A stretch of DNA of 64,000 nt from Syntrophaceae bacterium (GTDB taxonomy: Bacteria > Desulfobacterota > Syntrophia > Syntrophales > UBA5619): positions 13,475 through 77,474 of the forward strand of contig PLLC01000079.1 in the NCBI GenBank assembly GCA_003141195.1, read 5' to 3'. The notes under the pieces were generated by a model. The model ran no database searches and was not told the origin of the DNA. It saw only the letters and a program-made list of their open reading frames with translations. How positions within the stretch are numbered: the first letter of the stretch is position 1; the number at the start of each line of letters is the position of its first letter. A program made the translations under genes and the position numbers. Positions 43,603 to 53,694 of this stretch are shown piece by piece.

Positions 43603-43789
43603 GAGGGCTTCAGAAAAAGCTCCGCAGGCAAGGCGTGCAAAGCCTGAGGAGTGCGTCGTCGGGGACATGTTCCGGAAGCCCAAAGGGATCGGAACGTGTC
43701 CCCGGAACGCGCCGCAACGACGAAGAATGAAGCGCAACGCAGCAGGAGCCTGCCCCTGCGAAAGCAGGGGGACTTTTTCCGTAGCCGTC
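43603..43789. repeat. MITE-like repeat, copy A (right of the DUF39 gene)
   Basis: About 187 bp with imperfect inverted ends (GAGGGCTTCAGAAAAAGC and ACTTTTTCCGTAGCCGTC). The middle matches copy B at 44308-44471 closely, including a hairpin with GGGGACATGTTCCG and CGGAACGTGTCCCC arms. Copy A has an extra CCCCTGC-GAAA-GCAGGGG hairpin near 43753-43770 that copy B lacks. The element reaches the stop codon of dut. Confidence 0.75.
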
Positions 43790-44237
43790 AACGCGTATGG
43801 CCGAACCCCCCGTCGCCCCTCTCCGTCGCGGACAACTCCCCGCAAGCGGCCCAGACCACGCGGCAGACCCGGTGCACCACCATCTGGGCGATGCGGTCTC
43901 CCCGCCGGACAATGAAGGGCGCCGGACCGTGGTTGATCAGGATCACCCCGACCTCACCGCGATAATCCGCGTCGATCGTGCCCGGCGCGTTGACCAGCGT
44001 CACGCCGTATTTCAGGGCCAGCCCGCTCCGGGGCCGGACCTCGGCCTCGTACCCTTCGGGAAGAGCCACCACGACGCCCGTCGGGACCAGCTTCCTTTCC
44101 CCGGGGAGGATCGTCGTCTGCCCTGCGACCGCCGCGAACAGATCCATCCCCGCCGCCTGCTCCGTCATGTAGGAGGGCAGCGACAGATCTTCCGTTCCCG
44201 GCAGTCTTCGGACGCAAACCCGGATCTCTTCTACCAT
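43788..44237 (-). CDS. dut: dUTP diphosphatase
   Basis: The 149-residue trimeric enzyme splits dUTP to dUMP and pyrophosphate, keeping uracil out of DNA. All five motifs are present: [40 protein letters not shown] and the C-terminal GGFG loop, which reads GGFGHTR rather than the usual GGFGSTG. I chose the ATG at 44237; the longer open frame is repeat sequence. The gene is framed on both sides by the two MITE-like copies. Confidence 0.92.
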   Translation of the reverse strand: MVEEIRVCVRRLPGTEDLSLPSYMTEQAAGMDLFAAVAGQTTILPGERKLVPTGVVVALPEGYEAEVRPRSGLALKYGVTLVNAPGTIDADYRGEVGVILINHGPAPFIVRRGDRIAQMVVHRVCRVVWAACGELSATERGDGGFGHTR

Positions 44238-44307
44238 AATACGGTCTGTTTGAAAATGGTCAAAATGCAAACACCCCCGCAAGAAATCAGCAAGACATGA
44301 CATCCGG

Positions 44308-44471
44308 GACGGCTTAGCAAAAAGGCCAGAGGCAAGGCGCGCAAATCCTGAGGAATGAGGCGTCGGGGACATGTTCCGGAAGCCCAAAGGGATCGGAACG
44401 TGTCCCCGGAACGCGCCGCAGTGACGAAGGATGCAGCGCAACGCAGCATATGGTCTTTTTCCGAAGCCGTC
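44308..44471. repeat. MITE-like repeat, copy B (upstream of dut)
   Basis: About 164 bp with 21-bp terminal inverted repeats (GACGGCTTAGCAAAAAGGCCA at the left, first 20 bases matching the mirror of 44451-44471 except for three positions). The interior carries GGCAAGGCGCGCAAATCCTG and a GGGGACA...TGTCCCC hairpin shared with copy A. Its right end overlaps the stop codon of the M16 protease gene by 2 bases, so it may supply the gene's terminus. Confidence 0.78.
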
Positions 44472-45711
44472 AAAACGCCAGATCCTCTTCGGACACCGGA
44501 CCAAGCGCCGCGACCGTCAGGGCCTCGGGCCTAAACATCCGGCCGGCCAGGGTGCGGATCTCCTCCCGTCCGACCGCATCGATCCGCTCGATGATCTCCT
44601 CCGGCGTCATCTGCCTTCCGAAATAGATCTCGTTCTTGGCCAGACCCGTCATGCGGTTGTCCGTACTCTCCATGCCGAGGAGGAAGTTCCCCTTGAGCAG
44701 TTCCTTGGCCGACTGCAGTTCCTTCTCCGTCAGAAGTTCGGCGCAGGACCTCGCCAGCCCCTCTCGGATGAGACCCAGCACCTCCCGGACCCGGGCGCCG
44801 TCCGTTCCCGCGTAGACGCCGAACATGCCGGCATCCCGATAGGGGGCCAGATAAGAGCCGATATCGTAGGCAAGGCCCCTCTTCTCCCGAATCTCCTGAA
44901 ACAGCCGGGAACTCATGCTCCCCCCCAGAACGGCGTTCAGAATAAACGCCGCATGTCGCTCGGGGCTCACCGCCGAGGGCGCCGGCGCGCCGACGATGAG
45001 ATGCGCCTGTTCCAGCTCCTTCCGGAGAACGGCCTTCCCCGGCATGGCCACGGGGACTTCGACCGGTCCGCAAAAGGATGTCCCGGCGAGTGATCCGAAG
45101 GATTTCCGGACCAGCTCCACAAAACGATCGTGCCGGAGATGACCGGCCGCGGTGAGAACGAGATTGCTTCCCCCATAGTGGCTCTGAAAGAAGCCAAACA
45201 GATCGTCGCGGCGGAAGGATTCAACCCTTTCCTTCGTCCCAAGAATGGGCAGACCGAGGGGATGCCCTTTCCAGAACATCCCTTCGAAGAAATCATGGAT
45301 GTGATCGTCGGGGGTATCCTCGACCATCCGGATCTCCTGGAGGATCACCGACCGCTCCCGGCCGATCTCCTCCTCGGCGAAGCGCGAACCGGTGAAAATA
45401 TCGGCCAGAAGATCGATGGCCATCTCCAGGTGGTAATCCGGGATCTTGATGTAGACGGAGGTGAGTTCCTTCCCGGTGGCGGCGTTCATCACCCCGCCGA
45501 CGGAATCGATGGCGGAGGCAATGTCGAAGGCGGACCGGCGTTCGGTCCCCTTGAAGAGCATGTGTTCGATGAAATGGGCCGTCCCGTTGGTCAGGCCGTT
45601 TTCGTGTCGGGAACCGCCCTCCACCCAGGCCCCGATGGAGATCGACCGGACAGGGTCGATCTCCTCGGAAATCACCCGGATGTCGTTTTCTAAAATGGTC
45701 TTACCGACCAT
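44470..45711 (-). CDS. M16-family zinc metallopeptidase (processing-protease-like)
   Basis: The 413-residue inverzincin has the inverted zinc site HFIEH (46-50) and a downstream Glu-rich segment ([15 protein letters not shown]), followed by the non-catalytic half with RFFQEI-like features ([20 protein letters not shown]). Relatives are bacterial homologues of mitochondrial processing peptidase, of uncertain substrate. Its ATG overlaps the end of pnp by 11 bp, the common pnp-M16 arrangement in many bacteria. The 3' end is inside the MITE-like copy B. Confidence 0.9.
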   Translation of the reverse strand: MVGKTILENDIRVISEEIDPVRSISIGAWVEGGSRHENGLTNGTAHFIEHMLFKGTERRSAFDIASAIDSVGGVMNAATGKELTSVYIKIPDYHLEMAIDLLADIFTGSRFAEEEIGRERSVILQEIRMVEDTPDDHIHDFFEGMFWKGHPLGLPILGTKERVESFRRDDLFGFFQSHYGGSNLVLTAAGHLRHDRFVELVRKSFGSLAGTSFCGPVEVPVAMPGKAVLRKELEQAHLIVGAPAPSAVSPERHAAFILNAVLGGSMSSRLFQEIREKRGLAYDIGSYLAPYRDAGMFGVYAGTDGARVREVLGLIREGLARSCAELLTEKELQSAKELLKGNFLLGMESTDNRMTGLAKNEIYFGRQMTPEEIIERIDAVGREEIRTLAGRMFRPEALTVAALGPVSEEDLAF

Positions 45712-47821
45712 TTTCAGCCAGCGCTTCCTTTCGGCTGAGACGGATCTTCCCCTGCTTGTCCACCTCCAATACCTTCACCCTCACCTCGTCCCCCTCCTTG
45801 AGGATGTCGGTGACCTTGTTCACCCTTTCCTTGGCGAGCTGCGAGATGTGCAGGAGCCCTTCCGTTCCCGGCAGGATCTCGACGAAGGCGCCGAAATCGA
45901 CGATCTTCTTGACCGTCCCATTGTAGATTTTGCCGACCTCCGCGTCCTCGGTCAGCCACTTCACCATGGCCACCGCGCGCGCAGCGGCTTCCGCGTCGCT
46001 GGAGGCGATGGTTACAGTACCGTCATCTTCCACGTTGATCTCGACGCCCGTCTCCGCCACGATCTGGCGGATGTTCTTGCCGCCGGAACCGATCACGTCG
46101 CGCACCTTCTCCGGCCGGACCTTGACGGTGGTGATCCGCGGGGCGTAAATGGAGATGTCCTGCCGCGGCGCGGTGAGGGTCTCGCGCATCTTGCCGATGA
46201 TGTGGATCCTCCCCTCCCTGGCCTGGTTCAGGGCCTTCCGGAGGATGTCCCCGGTCAGGTTGTCGATTTTGATGTCCATCTGCATGGAGGTCACGCCTTT
46301 TTCCGTCCCGCAGACCTTGAAGTCCATGTCGCCGGCGTGGTCCTCGTCGCCGAGGATGTCGGAGAGGATGACCACCTGGTCGCCCTCCTTCAGAAGACCC
46401 ATGGCGATTCCGGCCACGGTATCCCGGATCGGAATCCCGGCATCCATCAGGGAGAGGCAACCGCCGCAGACGGTCGCCATCGAAGAGGATCCGTTGGACG
46501 ACAGGATGTCGGAGACGACCCTGATCGTGTAGGGGAATGCCTCTTTGGGCGGCAGAACGGGAAGAAGAGCCCTTCTCGACAATCCGCCGTGGCCGATCTC
46601 CCGCCTTCCCGGGCTCCGGAGGGGCTTGGCCTCACCCACGCTGAAGGGCGGGAAATTGTAGTGGAGCAGGAAGGAGCGCCGCTCCTCCCCGGCGATGTAA
46701 TCCATCCGCTGCTCGTCATGAGAGGTCCCCAGGGTCACGGTCACCAGCGCCTGCGTCTCGCCCCGGTTGAAGAGGGCCGAACCGTGGGCGCGGGGCAGAA
46801 TCCCGACCTCGGAACTGATCGGACGGATCTGTGTGGTGGAGCGGCCGTCGATTCTCCGGTTCTCCTTGAGGATCATCTCCCGGAGGATGCGCCGCTCCAG
46901 CGACTCGATGATCTCGAGAATTCTTGGTTTGAGGGAGGGATTTTCGGCCGTGAGCGTCTGGACCGCTTTTCTCCGGACGTCATCGAGCTTTGCATACCGC
47001 TCCATCTTGCGCGCCATGCCGTATCCCTCTTTGAGCCCCGGCAGGGCCTCATCGGTCACCTTCGCGACAAGGGCCTCATCCACGGCCGGGATCTCCACAA
47101 CCCGCTTGGCCTTGCCCGCCTCCGCACGCATCTTGTCCTGCAGATCGATCACAGGCCGCAGCGCATCGAGACCGAATTTGATCGCATCGACGATCACATC
47201 CTCGGCAATCTCATCCGCCCCGCCTTCCAGCATGACGAGGTTGACGTCATAGGGCCTCCCCTCCGTACCGGGAACGATCTTCCGTCCCACCAAAAAGAGG
47301 TTGAGATCGCTTTTTTCCTGAAGCGCGATCGAGGGGTTGCAGACAAAAGCGCCGTCCACGCGGCCCACCCGGACCCCGGCGATCGGTCCCTTGAAGGGGA
47401 TATTCGAGATCTCCAGCGCTGCGGACGCAGCCAGCATCGCCACCACATCGGAGTCATTCTCGTTGTCCACGGAAAGGACCGACGCCATGAGCTGGGTTTC
47501 ATGGAAATAGTTCTTCGGAAACAGGGGCCGGATGGAGCGGTCGATGATCCGCGAGGTCAGGATCTCCTTTTCGTTGAGACGACCCTCTCTCTTAAAGAAT
47601 CCGCCGGGGATCTTCCCTGCCGCAAAGGTCATTTCCTGATAATCGACGGTCAGAGGCAGAAAATCGACCCCTTCCCGGATCGTCTTTAAGGAAACGGCGG
47701 TCACCAGAACCATCGTCTCCCCGTATGTCGCCAGGATGGCTCCATCCGCCTGCCCCGCGACATAGTCCGCCTTGAGGGAGATACTCCTCCCCGCAAAATC
47801 TGTGCTGAATAGTTTACTCAT
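45701..47821 (-). CDS. pnp: Polynucleotide phosphorylase
   Basis: The 706-residue trimeric 3'-to-5' phosphorolytic exoribonuclease has two RNase PH-like domains (with FFKREGR and [18 protein letters not shown]), a KH domain ([20 protein letters not shown]) and a C-terminal S1 domain ([22 protein letters not shown]). It follows rpsO, as in most bacteria, with a long hairpin between them. It takes part in mRNA decay. Confidence 0.97.
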   Translation of the reverse strand: MSKLFSTDFAGRSISLKADYVAGQADGAILATYGETMVLVTAVSLKTIREGVDFLPLTVDYQEMTFAAGKIPGGFFKREGRLNEKEILTSRIIDRSIRPLFPKNYFHETQLMASVLSVDNENDSDVVAMLAASAALEISNIPFKGPIAGVRVGRVDGAFVCNPSIALQEKSDLNLFLVGRKIVPGTEGRPYDVNLVMLEGGADEIAEDVIVDAIKFGLDALRPVIDLQDKMRAEAGKAKRVVEIPAVDEALVAKVTDEALPGLKEGYGMARKMERYAKLDDVRRKAVQTLTAENPSLKPRILEIIESLERRILREMILKENRRIDGRSTTQIRPISSEVGILPRAHGSALFNRGETQALVTVTLGTSHDEQRMDYIAGEERRSFLLHYNFPPFSVGEAKPLRSPGRREIGHGGLSRRALLPVLPPKEAFPYTIRVVSDILSSNGSSSMATVCGGCLSLMDAGIPIRDTVAGIAMGLLKEGDQVVILSDILGDEDHAGDMDFKVCGTEKGVTSMQMDIKIDNLTGDILRKALNQAREGRIHIIGKMRETLTAPRQDISIYAPRITTVKVRPEKVRDVIGSGGKNIRQIVAETGVEINVEDDGTVTIASSDAEAAARAVAMVKWLTEDAEVGKIYNGTVKKIVDFGAFVEILPGTEGLLHISQLAKERVNKVTDILKEGDEVRVKVLEVDKQGKIRLSRKEALAENGR

Positions 47822-47863
47822 ATTTTCCTCTCAATGGTTGATTTGCGGCGCGGGGCATGAAAG

Positions 47864-47928
47864 GAGTAGGCAGTAGGGGGTAGGCAGCAGGCATGGGCGA
47901 CCTGCTTCTTACCCCTTACTTCCTACTC
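47864..47928 (-). promoter_or_regulatory. Long hairpin in the rpsO-pnp spacer
   Basis: GAGTAGG (47864-47870) pairs with CCTACTC (47922-47928), the AGTAGGGGGTA block (47872-47882) with 47910-47920 (one mismatch), and GCAGG (47887-47891) with CCTGC (47901-47905), giving an almost continuous stem. In E. coli the same spacer holds an RNase III-cut hairpin by which PNPase controls its own mRNA. A similar role is possible here; the sequence could also be a dispersed repeat. Confidence 0.6.
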
Positions 47929-47958
47929 TCTGACAATACCCCGCACCCTGCGCCCAGG

Positions 47959-48225
47959 TTACTTCCTGAGCCCGAGACGCTGAATCACCGCTCTGTAGCG
48001 TTCTACGTCCTTGTTCTTCACGTAATCCAGAAGGCTCCGCCGCTGGCTGACCAGCTTCAGGAGCCCCCGCCGGGAGTGATGGTCCTTCTTGTTGATCTTG
48101 AAGTGTTCCGTCAGATACTCAATCCTGGCGCTAAGGATGGCAATCTGGACCTCCGGAGATCCCGTATCCTTTTCGTGCAACTGATAACTTCCGATGATTC
48201 CCTTTTTCTTTTCTACATCTAACAC
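47959..48225 (-). CDS. rpsO: 30S ribosomal protein S15
   Basis: The protein of 88 residues matches uS15 throughout ([16 protein letters not shown], then [18 protein letters not shown]). An ATG at 48234 directly abuts the GGGAGG ribosome-binding site, so the GTG at 48225 three codons later, nine bases from it, is the more likely start. It binds 16S rRNA and often represses its own translation. Confidence 0.95.
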   Translation of the reverse strand: MLDVEKKKGIIGSYQLHEKDTGSPEVQIAILSARIEYLTEHFKINKKDHHSRRGLLKLVSQRRSLLDYVKNKDVERYRAVIQRLGLRK

Positions 48226-48260
48226 TGCTCTCATCCTCCCTTAAGTCCATTGCGCAAGTA

Positions 48261-49214
48261 TCAAGGTCTTCGGCTTCCCGCTCCATCGTTCAATACCCGT
48301 AAAATCTTGACCGCCTGTCTTTTCTCCCCCCGCGAAGCCAGTTCGTCCGATGCGCAGAGCATCCGGGCGACGGCTACCAGATGTTTGTCATGGACTGTGA
48401 TTTTTATCACATCTCCGGCAACAAGAAAAGGAATATGATAATAGGTCAGAACCTCGCCGTCCGGCTGATAGCCGTTCCGCAATCTCTCCGCCAGCGGCGG
48501 ATCCACATCAATGACGGCAAGATCGGGCAGGAGTTCCGCCAGCGGCAACAGATGCGCCGCCAGTCGTTCCCGCTTTTCCTCTCCCGTCAAACCCTTCAGG
48601 GTGACGGCTGCTTCCTCGCGGAAGTTGCCGCTGCGCGTCCGGCGCAGGGCCGACATGCAGCCCCCGCAACCGAGCGTCTCCCCCGCCTCCGCGCAGAGAG
48701 AGCGGATGTAGGTGCCCTTCGAACAGGAGACCGCAAAGGTCACCTCGGGGAGATGGATCTCCTCGATCCGGATGTTGTGAATCTCCACCTCCCGCGCCGG
48801 CGCCTCGACGTCGATCCCCCGGCGCGTCCAGTCGTAGAGGGCTTTCCCCCGGACCTTCACCGCCGAGTAACGGGGCGGAACCTGCTCCCGCCTCCCCGTC
48901 AGACCGTTCAGCGCCGCCTCGACCTGCTCCCAGGTCACGCGGGGCTCTTCCCGGGTGAGGACGATGCCTTCGGTATCGAGGGTATCGGTTCGGACCCCCA
49001 GGAGAAGGGTTGCCCGGTACTCCTTGCTGTCCAGCGCCAGGAACTGGACCAGTTTCGTCGCCTCATCGATGCAGACGGGAAGGACGCCGGTCGCCAGCGG
49101 ATCGAGGGTCCCCGTATGCCCCGCCTTCCGGACCCCGAGCGCCTTCTTTACCTCCTCCACAACATCCCGGGAGGTCGGCCCCGACGGCTTGTCGATGACA
49201 ACGACCCCGTTCAT
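48261..49214 (-). CDS. truB: tRNA pseudouridine 55 synthase
   Basis: The 317-residue enzyme makes pseudouridine 55 in the tRNA T-loop. The catalytic Asp is in GHTGTLDPLATGVLPV, with VDKPSGPTS at the start and CSKGTYIRSL (RNA contact) later. A C-terminal PUA-like extension is present. Its ATG overlaps the stop of nrnA by 4 bp. Confidence 0.96.
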   Translation of the reverse strand: MNGVVVIDKPSGPTSRDVVEEVKKALGVRKAGHTGTLDPLATGVLPVCIDEATKLVQFLALDSKEYRATLLLGVRTDTLDTEGIVLTREEPRVTWEQVEAALNGLTGRREQVPPRYSAVKVRGKALYDWTRRGIDVEAPAREVEIHNIRIEEIHLPEVTFAVSCSKGTYIRSLCAEAGETLGCGGCMSALRRTRSGNFREEAAVTLKGLTGEEKRERLAAHLLPLAELLPDLAVIDVDPPLAERLRNGYQPDGEVLTYYHIPFLVAGDVIKITVHDKHLVAVARMLCASDELASRGEKRQAVKILRVLNDGAGSRRP

Positions 49215-50173
49215 GCTTCTGCGGCGGACGTCCGGATCGCCTCGATTACCCGCCTGCGGATCTCCGACAGTTCCCCCTCCACCCGGCAGCCGGCGGCATT
49301 GATATGGCCTCCCCCGCCGAAGGTGCGGGCCACGCGTTCCACGTTGACTTTCCCCTTCGATCGCAGGCTCAGCTTGAAACGCCCGTCCGGAAGCTCCGCG
49401 TAGAGGATGGAGATCTCGACCCCGCGGATGGACCGGGGCAGATCGACAAAACCTTCTGCATGCTCCGGGAGCGCCCCGGCATCGGCCAGCGCCTTCTGCG
49501 TCACGACCAGCGAACCGACCCGGCCCCCCTCTTCGAGGGTCAGCGTGGGGAGAGCCGCCGCCAGCAGACGGAGCCTGGCCGGCGGATCCGCTTCATAGAC
49601 ATTTTCCGAGATCCACTGGGGATCGGCGCCGCCGGCCACCAGATCCGCCGCGGTTAGAAGGGCACCCCGGCGGGTGTTGCCGTAGCGAAAACCGCCCGTA
49701 TCCGTCAGGATCGCCGTATAGAGGCATGTCGCCATCTCAGCGGTCACCGCAAGGCCCATATCCCGGACGAGACGGAAGATCAGCTCCCCCGTCGAGCTCG
49801 CCTGCGGATCGATCAGCCGGACGTCACAAAACCCCCCGTTGGAGACGTGATGATCGATGTTGACGAGGTTCGGGATCGTCCCGATCCGGGCCGATTCTTC
49901 CCCGACCCGATCCAGTTCGCTGCAATCCAGAATAAAGGCAACCTCGAAAGGGTCGAGCGGGGGAAGCTCATGGACAATTTGGTCGCTTCCCGGAAGAAAA
50001 AGGTAATTCCCCGGCGTCCGGTCCTGATTGTAGATGGTGGCCTCTTTCCCCAGGTTTCGCAGCATGTGGCAAAGGGCCAGTTCCGAACCGAGGGCGTCCC
50101 CGTCGAGCCGCTCATGGGCCGTAATCAGAAAAATACGGTGTCGGCCGATCCGTTCGCTAATCCTCCGGAGCAT
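49211..50173 (-). CDS. nrnA: Oligoribonuclease / pAp-phosphatase of the DHH family
   Basis: The 320-residue enzyme degrades short RNAs and 3'-phosphoadenosine 5'-phosphate. It has ERLDGDALGSELAL, LDCSELDRVG, the eponymous NIDHHVSNGG and, in the DHHA1 half, GGGGHINAAG. The ATG at 50173 overlaps rbfA by 17 bp and has GAGGAGG upstream. The rbfA-nrnA-truB order is a familiar conserved block. Confidence 0.93.
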   Translation of the reverse strand: MLRRISERIGRHRIFLITAHERLDGDALGSELALCHMLRNLGKEATIYNQDRTPGNYLFLPGSDQIVHELPPLDPFEVAFILDCSELDRVGEESARIGTIPNLVNIDHHVSNGGFCDVRLIDPQASSTGELIFRLVRDMGLAVTAEMATCLYTAILTDTGGFRYGNTRRGALLTAADLVAGGADPQWISENVYEADPPARLRLLAAALPTLTLEEGGRVGSLVVTQKALADAGALPEHAEGFVDLPRSIRGVEISILYAELPDGRFKLSLRSKGKVNVERVARTFGGGGHINAAGCRVEGELSEIRRRVIEAIRTSAAEA

Positions 50174-50528
50174 GCGCCTCCTCTTCCCGGTGAATCTCCG
50201 AAAGCAGCCTCTCGATCCGGTTCCCGTAGGCAAAGGACGGATCATAGGCAAAAAAAAGCTCCGGGACACAACGGAGCCGGAGTCTGCGGCCCAGCTCCCT
50301 TCTCAGGAACCCTACCGCCCTTCCGAGCCCGGCCCGGACGTCCTCGCTGCACTGATCCTTCCCCAGTTCGACGAAAAAAACCCTCGCCGTACGCAGATCA
50401 TCGGTGACCTTCACGCCGGTGATCGTCACGGAACCGATCCGCGGGTCATGGACCTGTTTGAGCAGGAGGTCGGAGATCTCCATCTTAACGAGGTCGGCTA
50501 CACGGTCCGCCCTTTTGAAACTATTCAT
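50157..50528 (-). CDS. rbfA: 30S ribosome-binding factor A
   Basis: The 123-residue KH-like protein matures the 16S rRNA 5' end. It has the family start FKRADRVADLVKMEISDLLL, VHDPRIGSVTITGVKVT, and PELFFAYDPSFAYGNRIERLL. I chose the ATG at 50528, which overlaps the DUF503 gene by 8 bp. Confidence 0.94.
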   Translation of the reverse strand: MNSFKRADRVADLVKMEISDLLLKQVHDPRIGSVTITGVKVTDDLRTARVFFVELGKDQCSEDVRAGLGRAVGFLRRELGRRLRLRCVPELFFAYDPSFAYGNRIERLLSEIHREEEAHAPED

Positions 50529-50859
50529 ACTTTCCTTCTTCGATATCCGTATCCGGCCCCTCCAGCAGATCGGAAAAGCTCGCAATTTCGATCCGGCTCC
50601 GGACCACCTCCGCGAGCCCCAATTGATCGACAAAACGGAGGATATGATCCACCTTGGCGTTGATGTAAGGCTTGTCGTTCCCCACTACGCAAAAACCGAT
50701 TCGGGCCTTCCGCCAGTGGTCGTTGTCGCCGACCTCCGCGATCGAGACGTTGAACTCATTCTGCGTCCGCCGGAGGATGCGGCTCAGGACGCCGCGTTTC
50801 TCCTTCAGGGAACCGCACCCGAAAATCCGAAGATCAATGACGCCTGTTCCGACAACCAT
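50521..50859 (-). CDS. DUF503 (YlxP-like) protein
   Basis: This 112-residue small protein of the DUF503/YlxP family lies at its customary place between infB and rbfA. It starts MVVGTGVIDLRIFGCGSLKEKRGVL and has the ISVAEVG-like block VSIAEVGDNDHW. The function is not established; context points to ribosome maturation. Confidence 0.85.
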   Translation of the reverse strand: MVVGTGVIDLRIFGCGSLKEKRGVLSRILRRTQNEFNVSIAEVGDNDHWRKARIGFCVVGNDKPYINAKVDHILRFVDQLGLAEVVRSRIEIASFSDLLEGPDTDIEEGKYE

Positions 50860-50877
50860 GTCATGCCGTTGTATTGA

Positions 50878-53652
50878 TTACAGCTTCCGCTCGATCTGTT
50901 CCTTCACGTACGCCTCGATGATATCCGCCACCCGGATATCGTTGAACCCTTCGATGCCGATGCCGCACTCGAAGCCCGCGGCCACCTCCTTCGCATCGTC
51001 CTTGAAACGCCTCAGAGAACCGATGCGACCGTCATAAACGACTACGCCGTCCCGAAGCAGCCGGAGACCGGCCGACCGGGCGATCTTGCCGTCCGTCACG
51101 TAACTCCCGGCGATGGCCCCCACCTTGGGCACCCGGAAGAGCTCCCGGACCTCGGCGCGTCCCTGGACGACCTCTTTGAAGATCGGATCCAGGAGGCCTT
51201 CCATGGCGGCCCGCACATCGGCGATGACGTTGTAGATGATATCATAGAGTTTGATGTCCACCCCTTCCTGCTCGGCCACCTCCACCACGCGGGCGTCGGG
51301 ACGGACGTTGAAGCCGATGATCACCGCATCGGAGGCCGAGGCGAGCATGACATCGGTTTCCGTGATCGTCCCCGTGGAGCTGTGGATGATCTTCAGCTTG
51401 ATATCCTCCGTGCTGAGCTTGTTCAGGGCGTCGATCAAGGCCTCAATGGAACCCTGGACGTCGGCCTTGAGGATGACGTTGAGCTCCTTGACCCCCTCCT
51501 TCATCCGCTGATAGAGCTGTTCCAGTGTGATCTTGGAGGAGACGGAGAGCTCCTTCTCTCTTTCCTTCCGGATCCAGTATTCGCCGATGCTGCGGGCCTT
51601 TTTCTCATCCTCGACGCAGATGAATTCCGTGCTGACCTGGGGAACCCGCGAGAACCCGATGACCTCCACCGGCATCGCGGGACCGGCCTCGCTGATCCGC
51701 CGTCCCTGATCGTCGATTATCGCCCGGACCCGGCCGAATTCCATCTTGGAGACGAAGGCGTCCCCCTCGCGCAGCGTGCCCTCCTGGATCAGGACAGTCG
51801 CCACCGGCCCCCGGCCCCGGTCCAGTTTCGCTTCGATGATGACGCCGCGGGCGGGCCGGTCGGGATCGGCCTTGAGCTCCATGACGTCGGCCTGGAGGAG
51901 GATCATCTCTAACAGTTCCTCGATCCCCTGTTTCTTCTTCGCCGAGACCTCGCAGAAGATGGTCTCGCCTCCCCACTCCTCCGACAGCAGATTGTATTCG
52001 GTCAGAGCCTGACGGATCTTGCCCGGATCGGCGCCCTGCTTGTCGATCTTGTTGATGGCTACGATGATGGGAACCTCGGCCACCCGTGCATGGTTGATCG
52101 CCTCCACGGTCTGTCCCATGACGCCGTCGTCGGCGGCGACGACCAGGACGACGATATCCGTCACCTGGGCCCCCCTCGCCCTCATGGCCGTGAAGGCCTC
52201 ATGACCCGGCGTATCCAGAAAGACGATATCCCTCCCCTTGAGGTGGACATGGTAGGCGCCGATGGCCTGGGTGATCCCGCCCGCCTCGCCGTCGATCACG
52301 TTTGTCTGTCGGATCGCGTCCAGGAGCGACGTCTTGCCGTGATCCACGTGACCCATGATGGTCACCACCGGCGCCCGGGGCTTCAAATTCTCCGGAGAAT
52401 CCTCGGTTCTCTGCAGGGTCTCGTCACGCTCATGCTGCGCCGCCTCCACCTGGTAGCCAAAATCGGCGGCGATCAGCGTGGCGGTATCGCAATCGATCGC
52501 CTGGTTGATGGTCACCATGAGGCCCAGGCCGATCAACTTGTTGATCACCTCGGACGCCTTGACGCCCATCCTCTTGGCCATTTCTCCGACACTGATCGCC
52601 TCGTCCACGCGGATCCTCCTCTTGATCGCCTTCGGCGTGGTGATCAGGGTCTTCTGCATCTTGACCGGCGCGGCCTTCTTCTCTTCACGCCATTTCGACG
52701 GCCGTTCCTGCCGTTCGACGTCGATCTGCCGACCCTTCCGGTCGATCAGTCTCTTGATGAAGGCCTTTTTGCGCGGCGGCGCTTCGCCCATCAGGACCTC
52801 AACGGGCGCTTTTCCACCCTTCTTCCTCGGTCTCTCCGCTTCCGGCTGCCGGTCGGTCTTTTCCGAGCGAGGAGGAACCCCTTTCCCGATATCCTTGACG
52901 ATCTTCAGATCCGGTCTGCGGGGGAATTCTTTTCTACCCCCCGGCGCCGGTCTCGGCGCTTCCGGGGGCGCCTGCTGGGTTCTCCCCTGTTCCGCGGAAG
53001 GGCGCTTGATTTCGCGGGATGGCGGGGATTGGACGGATAGGGGCTTCCTCTCCAGCTCCGGGATCTTCTGAATGGTTTCGGGAACCGGTTTCTTTGCGGG
53101 TTTTTCCTTCTGTTCCACCACCGGGGCTTCCGGTCTGGCAACCGCTGTCTTCGCCTCCGGCTCCACGGGCACGGCCGCCGGTTTGGGCGCCGGCCCCCGC
53201 TTAGAAACCAGCTTCTGCGGAGGCTCCGGGGGCGCCACGGGCCTGGGAATGGCGCCGCCGACAGGCGATTCCCGGTAGATGGACGTTCTCACCGGGGCTT
53301 CCCTGGGAGAAATCTTGGGGACCGGTTCCACAGGAGCCGCCTCCGCGCGCGGCGTCTCGTCGGCAGGGGGTTCCTCCTTCGTCTGCGGCGCGGCGGCGAC
53401 CTTCTCCGGAATGCTCTTCTCAACCGGTGGGCGGAACGCCCTCCGCCGGATCACCGTGGACTTGATTCTCTTTTCAACCATCTCGCGGGGTTCGGGAGAA
53501 AGCAATTCCGCCTGAATCCGCTCCAGATCGCCGTCATCGAGTGTGCTCGAGTGGGATTTGACTGCAATACCGATCTTTTCCAGGCGAGAGATCAGCTCTC
53601 TGTTTTCCAGCCCCAACTCCTTGGCCAGTTCGTATACTCTTTTTTTCGACAT
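50878..53652 (-). CDS. infB: Translation initiation factor IF-2
   Basis: The roughly 924-residue GTPase delivers initiator tRNA to the 30S subunit. It starts with an IF-2N domain ([15 protein letters not shown]), has about 300 residues of low-complexity Pro, Glu, Arg and Lys linker, then a second IF-2N motif and the G domain: [22 protein letters not shown] and NKIDK. The C-terminal domains follow in full. The start is the ATG at 53652, three codons inside the open frame. Confidence 0.97.
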   Translation of the reverse strand: MSKKRVYELAKELGLENRELISRLEKIGIAVKSHSSTLDDGDLERIQAELLSPEPREMVEKRIKSTVIRRRAFRPPVEKSIPEKVAAAPQTKEEPPADETPRAEAAPVEPVPKISPREAPVRTSIYRESPVGGAIPRPVAPPEPPQKLVSKRGPAPKPAAVPVEPEAKTAVARPEAPVVEQKEKPAKKPVPETIQKIPELERKPLSVQSPPSREIKRPSAEQGRTQQAPPEAPRPAPGGRKEFPRRPDLKIVKDIGKGVPPRSEKTDRQPEAERPRKKGGKAPVEVLMGEAPPRKKAFIKRLIDRKGRQIDVERQERPSKWREEKKAAPVKMQKTLITTPKAIKRRIRVDEAISVGEMAKRMGVKASEVINKLIGLGLMVTINQAIDCDTATLIAADFGYQVEAAQHERDETLQRTEDSPENLKPRAPVVTIMGHVDHGKTSLLDAIRQTNVIDGEAGGITQAIGAYHVHLKGRDIVFLDTPGHEAFTAMRARGAQVTDIVVLVVAADDGVMGQTVEAINHARVAEVPIIVAINKIDKQGADPGKIRQALTEYNLLSEEWGGETIFCEVSAKKKQGIEELLEMILLQADVMELKADPDRPARGVIIEAKLDRGRGPVATVLIQEGTLREGDAFVSKMEFGRVRAIIDDQGRRISEAGPAMPVEVIGFSRVPQVSTEFICVEDEKKARSIGEYWIRKEREKELSVSSKITLEQLYQRMKEGVKELNVILKADVQGSIEALIDALNKLSTEDIKLKIIHSSTGTITETDVMLASASDAVIIGFNVRPDARVVEVAEQEGVDIKLYDIIYNVIADVRAAMEGLLDPIFKEVVQGRAEVRELFRVPKVGAIAGSYVTDGKIARSAGLRLLRDGVVVYDGRIGSLRRFKDDAKEVAAGFECGIGIEGFNDIRVADIIEAYVKEQIERKL

Positions 53653-53694
53653 GCCCAACACACTCCCCTATCCAAATTCACATCCGAGGACATC

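Noticed and set aside
43603-44471. CRISPR-like array
   Set aside because: Only two long related units with inverted ends flank dut; there is no short regular repeat-spacer pattern.
45461-47689. 742-codon open frame on the plus strand
   Set aside because: It is antisense to pnp, with a composition typical of a shadow frame.
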